64,000 nucleotides of DNA, from assembly GCF_001700965.1 (NCBI RefSeq), contig NZ_CP016756.1:1860001-1924000 (forward strand), written 5' to 3'. Of the stretch, positions 62,715-64,000 are shown one piece after another. Under the pieces are notes generated by a model, which was not told the origin of the DNA, did no database searches, and worked only from the letters and a program-made list of their open reading frames with translations. A program made the position numbers and the translations under genes. Source of the stretch: Stenotrophomonas nitritireducens. Its GTDB lineage: Bacteria > Pseudomonadota > Gammaproteobacteria > Xanthomonadales > Xanthomonadaceae. The first letter of the stretch is position 1; each line of letters starts with the position of its first letter.

Positions 62715-64000
62715 TCAATGGCCAGACGATAGCGTGGCGCCCGGCGTTCGATGCTTGCCTAAGCGATCGACCAGCGTCTCACTCGCGTCGTTGAGACCAT
62801 AGACCTCGACAATCGCGCCATGCTCACGCAGCTTCATTACCACCCGGTCCAGAGCGTCCACGGCGGTCAGATCCCAGAAGTGCGCATCTTTCAGATCGAT
62901 GATGACGTCCTTGGGAACATCTAGATAGTTGAAGCTGCTCACGAACTGGCCAGCGGAGGCGAAGAACACCTGTCCCTTGACCACATAGACGCTTGACTCT
63001 GCGTCTACCTGGGTCATCTCGATGGTGAGCATTTTGCCAACCTTCCGGGTGAAGAACACTGCTGACAGGACGACGCCTGTCAGGACGCCCTTGGCCAGGT
63101 CGTGTGTAGCCACGGTGACTATCACGGTGCCAATCATCACCACTGACGAGCTCTTCGGATGGATGGCCAACTCACGCAGCGAGCGCCAGCTAAAGGTGCC
63201 GATGCTGACCATGATCATCACCGCCACCAATGCTGCCATCGGAATCTGACTCACCAGGCCCGAGCCGTACACCACCAGCAAAAGCAGGACCACGCCGGCG
63301 ACCAGGCAGGAAAGCCGGCCCCGGCCACCCGATGTGATATTGATCACCGACTGGCCGATCATGGCGCAGCCAGCCATGCCTCCGAAGAACCCGGTGACGG
63401 TGTTGGCTAACCCTTGGCCTGCACATTCGCGATTCTTCTGGCTCGGCGTCTCGGTCATGTCTTCCACGATCTGCGCCGTCATCAGCGACTCCAGCAGGCC
63501 TACCACCGCCAACGTCGCCGACACCGGCAGCAGAATCTGCAGCGTTTCCCAGGTCAGCGGCACGTTGGGGATCAGAAATACCGGAAGGCTGTCCGGCAGT
63601 TCGCCCATGTCGCCGACGGTGCGCACCTCAAACCCGAAGTACATGGAGGCAGCTGTCAAGACGACGATGGCCACCAAGGGCGAAGGAATCGCCTTGGTCA
63701 GCAGCGGCAATAGATAGATGATTGCCAAACCCACAGCACAGATCGCGTAGACCGGCCAAGGCATTCCGATCAGCTCGGGTAGCTGTGCAAGGAAGATCAA
63801 GATAGCCAGTGCGTTGACAAAGCCGGTGACCACCGAGCGTGATACAAAGCGCATCAGCGAGCCCAGTCGCATAGCACCGGCAATCATTTGCAGCACGCCT
63901 GCCAAGATCGTCGCCGCGAACAAGTACTGGATGCCATGATCCTTGACCAGGGTGACCATCAACAAGGCCATGGCGCCGGTCGCGGCCGAGATCATGCCAG
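62715..64000 (-). CDS. SulP-family anion transporter, partial (start outside the window)
   Basis: The visible 428 codons hold most of the membrane domain and a C-terminal STAS domain (~residues 325-426 of the visible part: [40 protein letters not shown]). The core has [20 protein letters not shown] and [20 protein letters not shown], as in bicarbonate/sulfate-type SulP carriers such as BicA. No start is assigned, because the frame stays open at the window edge (codon before the ATG at 63995 is Gly). About 106 bases without a gene separate it from the truncated MocR gene. Confidence 0.92.
   Translation of the reverse strand, partial: GMISAATGAMALLMVTLVKDHGIQYLFAATILAGVLQMIAGAMRLGSLMRFVSRSVVTGFVNALAILIFLAQLPELIGMPWPVYAICAVGLAIIYLLPLLTKAIPSPLVAIVVLTAASMYFGFEVRTVGDMGELPDSLPVFLIPNVPLTWETLQILLPVSATLAVVGLLESLMTAQIVEDMTETPSQKNRECAGQGLANTVTGFFGGMAGCAMIGQSVINITSGGRGRLSCLVAGVVLLLLVVYGSGLVSQIPMAALVAVMIMVSIGTFSWRSLRELAIHPKSSSVVMIGTVIVTVATHDLAKGVLTGVVLSAVFFTRKVGKMLTIEMTQVDAESSVYVVKGQVFFASAGQFVSSFNYLDVPKDVIIDLKDAHFWDLTAVDALDRVVMKLREHGAIVEVYGLNDASETLVDRLGKHRTPGATLSSGH

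Overview
The window is chromosomal DNA from a high-GC gammaproteobacterium of the Xanthomonadaceae (Lysobacteraceae), almost certainly Stenotrophomonas. The evidence is the coupled exonuclease III-like/ampG pair (the ampN-ampG arrangement described in S. maltophilia), the coaBC-dut-algC and radC/argS neighbourhoods, and several GTAG-type palindromes (SMAG elements) that are a signature of Stenotrophomonas. Identities were assigned by reading the translations and recalling families; no database search was possible.

Left part, about 1-41.6 kb, is mostly core genome. In order: the 5' end of tyrS diverging from an M23 (MepM-like) peptidase; anmK; a SMAG cluster; a small ribbon-helix-helix protein; xthA-like/ampG; pyrE; a DUF4124 protein; a repeat-rich stretch with a hexanucleotide microsatellite; the complete kdpFABCDE potassium system, including a 30-residue kdpF; algC-dut-coaBC; radC; argS and a SPOR protein; a small membrane protein; an IS3 remnant; a ydfG-like dehydrogenase; speA and speE (polyamines); lpxO; a decayed copy of the speE 3' end; a RIO-like kinase; a PII protein; ubiK and comM; a LysR/azoR divergent pair; a lipase-like hydrolase. 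The section ends with a MocR regulator diverging from two overlapping genes related to HMG-CoA reductase and HMG-CoA lyase, in which nearly every catalytic residue is replaced.

Accessory island, about 41.65-59.55 kb, is visibly richer in A/T and in decayed sequence. It holds a tRNA-3'-end-like fragment at the left edge, two paralogous 80-residue proteins flanking a cho pseudogene and a BLUF photoreceptor, an IS1182-like remnant, a hydrolase/membrane-protein operon with a divergent TetR regulator and a perfect operator palindrome, a 1885-residue DUF4011-helicase-nuclease (Hhe-like anti-phage gene) diverging from an Abi_C-domain protein, a complete His-Xaa-Ser radical-SAM peptide system (hxsD, hxsB, hxsC, hxsA, overlapping by 14-16 bases), and an NYN/OST-HTH ribonuclease-like gene. 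Copies of one dispersed ~85-base repeat lie on both sides of the defence genes.

Right part, about 59.55-64 kb: the island appears to have cut into a host operon of BenE-family transporter, YggS and glutamine amidotransferase; only the first ~35 codons of the amidotransferase remain. The divergent MocR regulator of this operon is also truncated. The window closes inside a SulP anion transporter.

Strongest leads: the paired HMG-CoA reductase/lyase pseudoenzymes under a MocR regulator; the HXS system with its NYN neighbour; the Hhe-like/Abi_C divergent pair; and the BLUF gene bracketed by two members of an unnamed small protein family.
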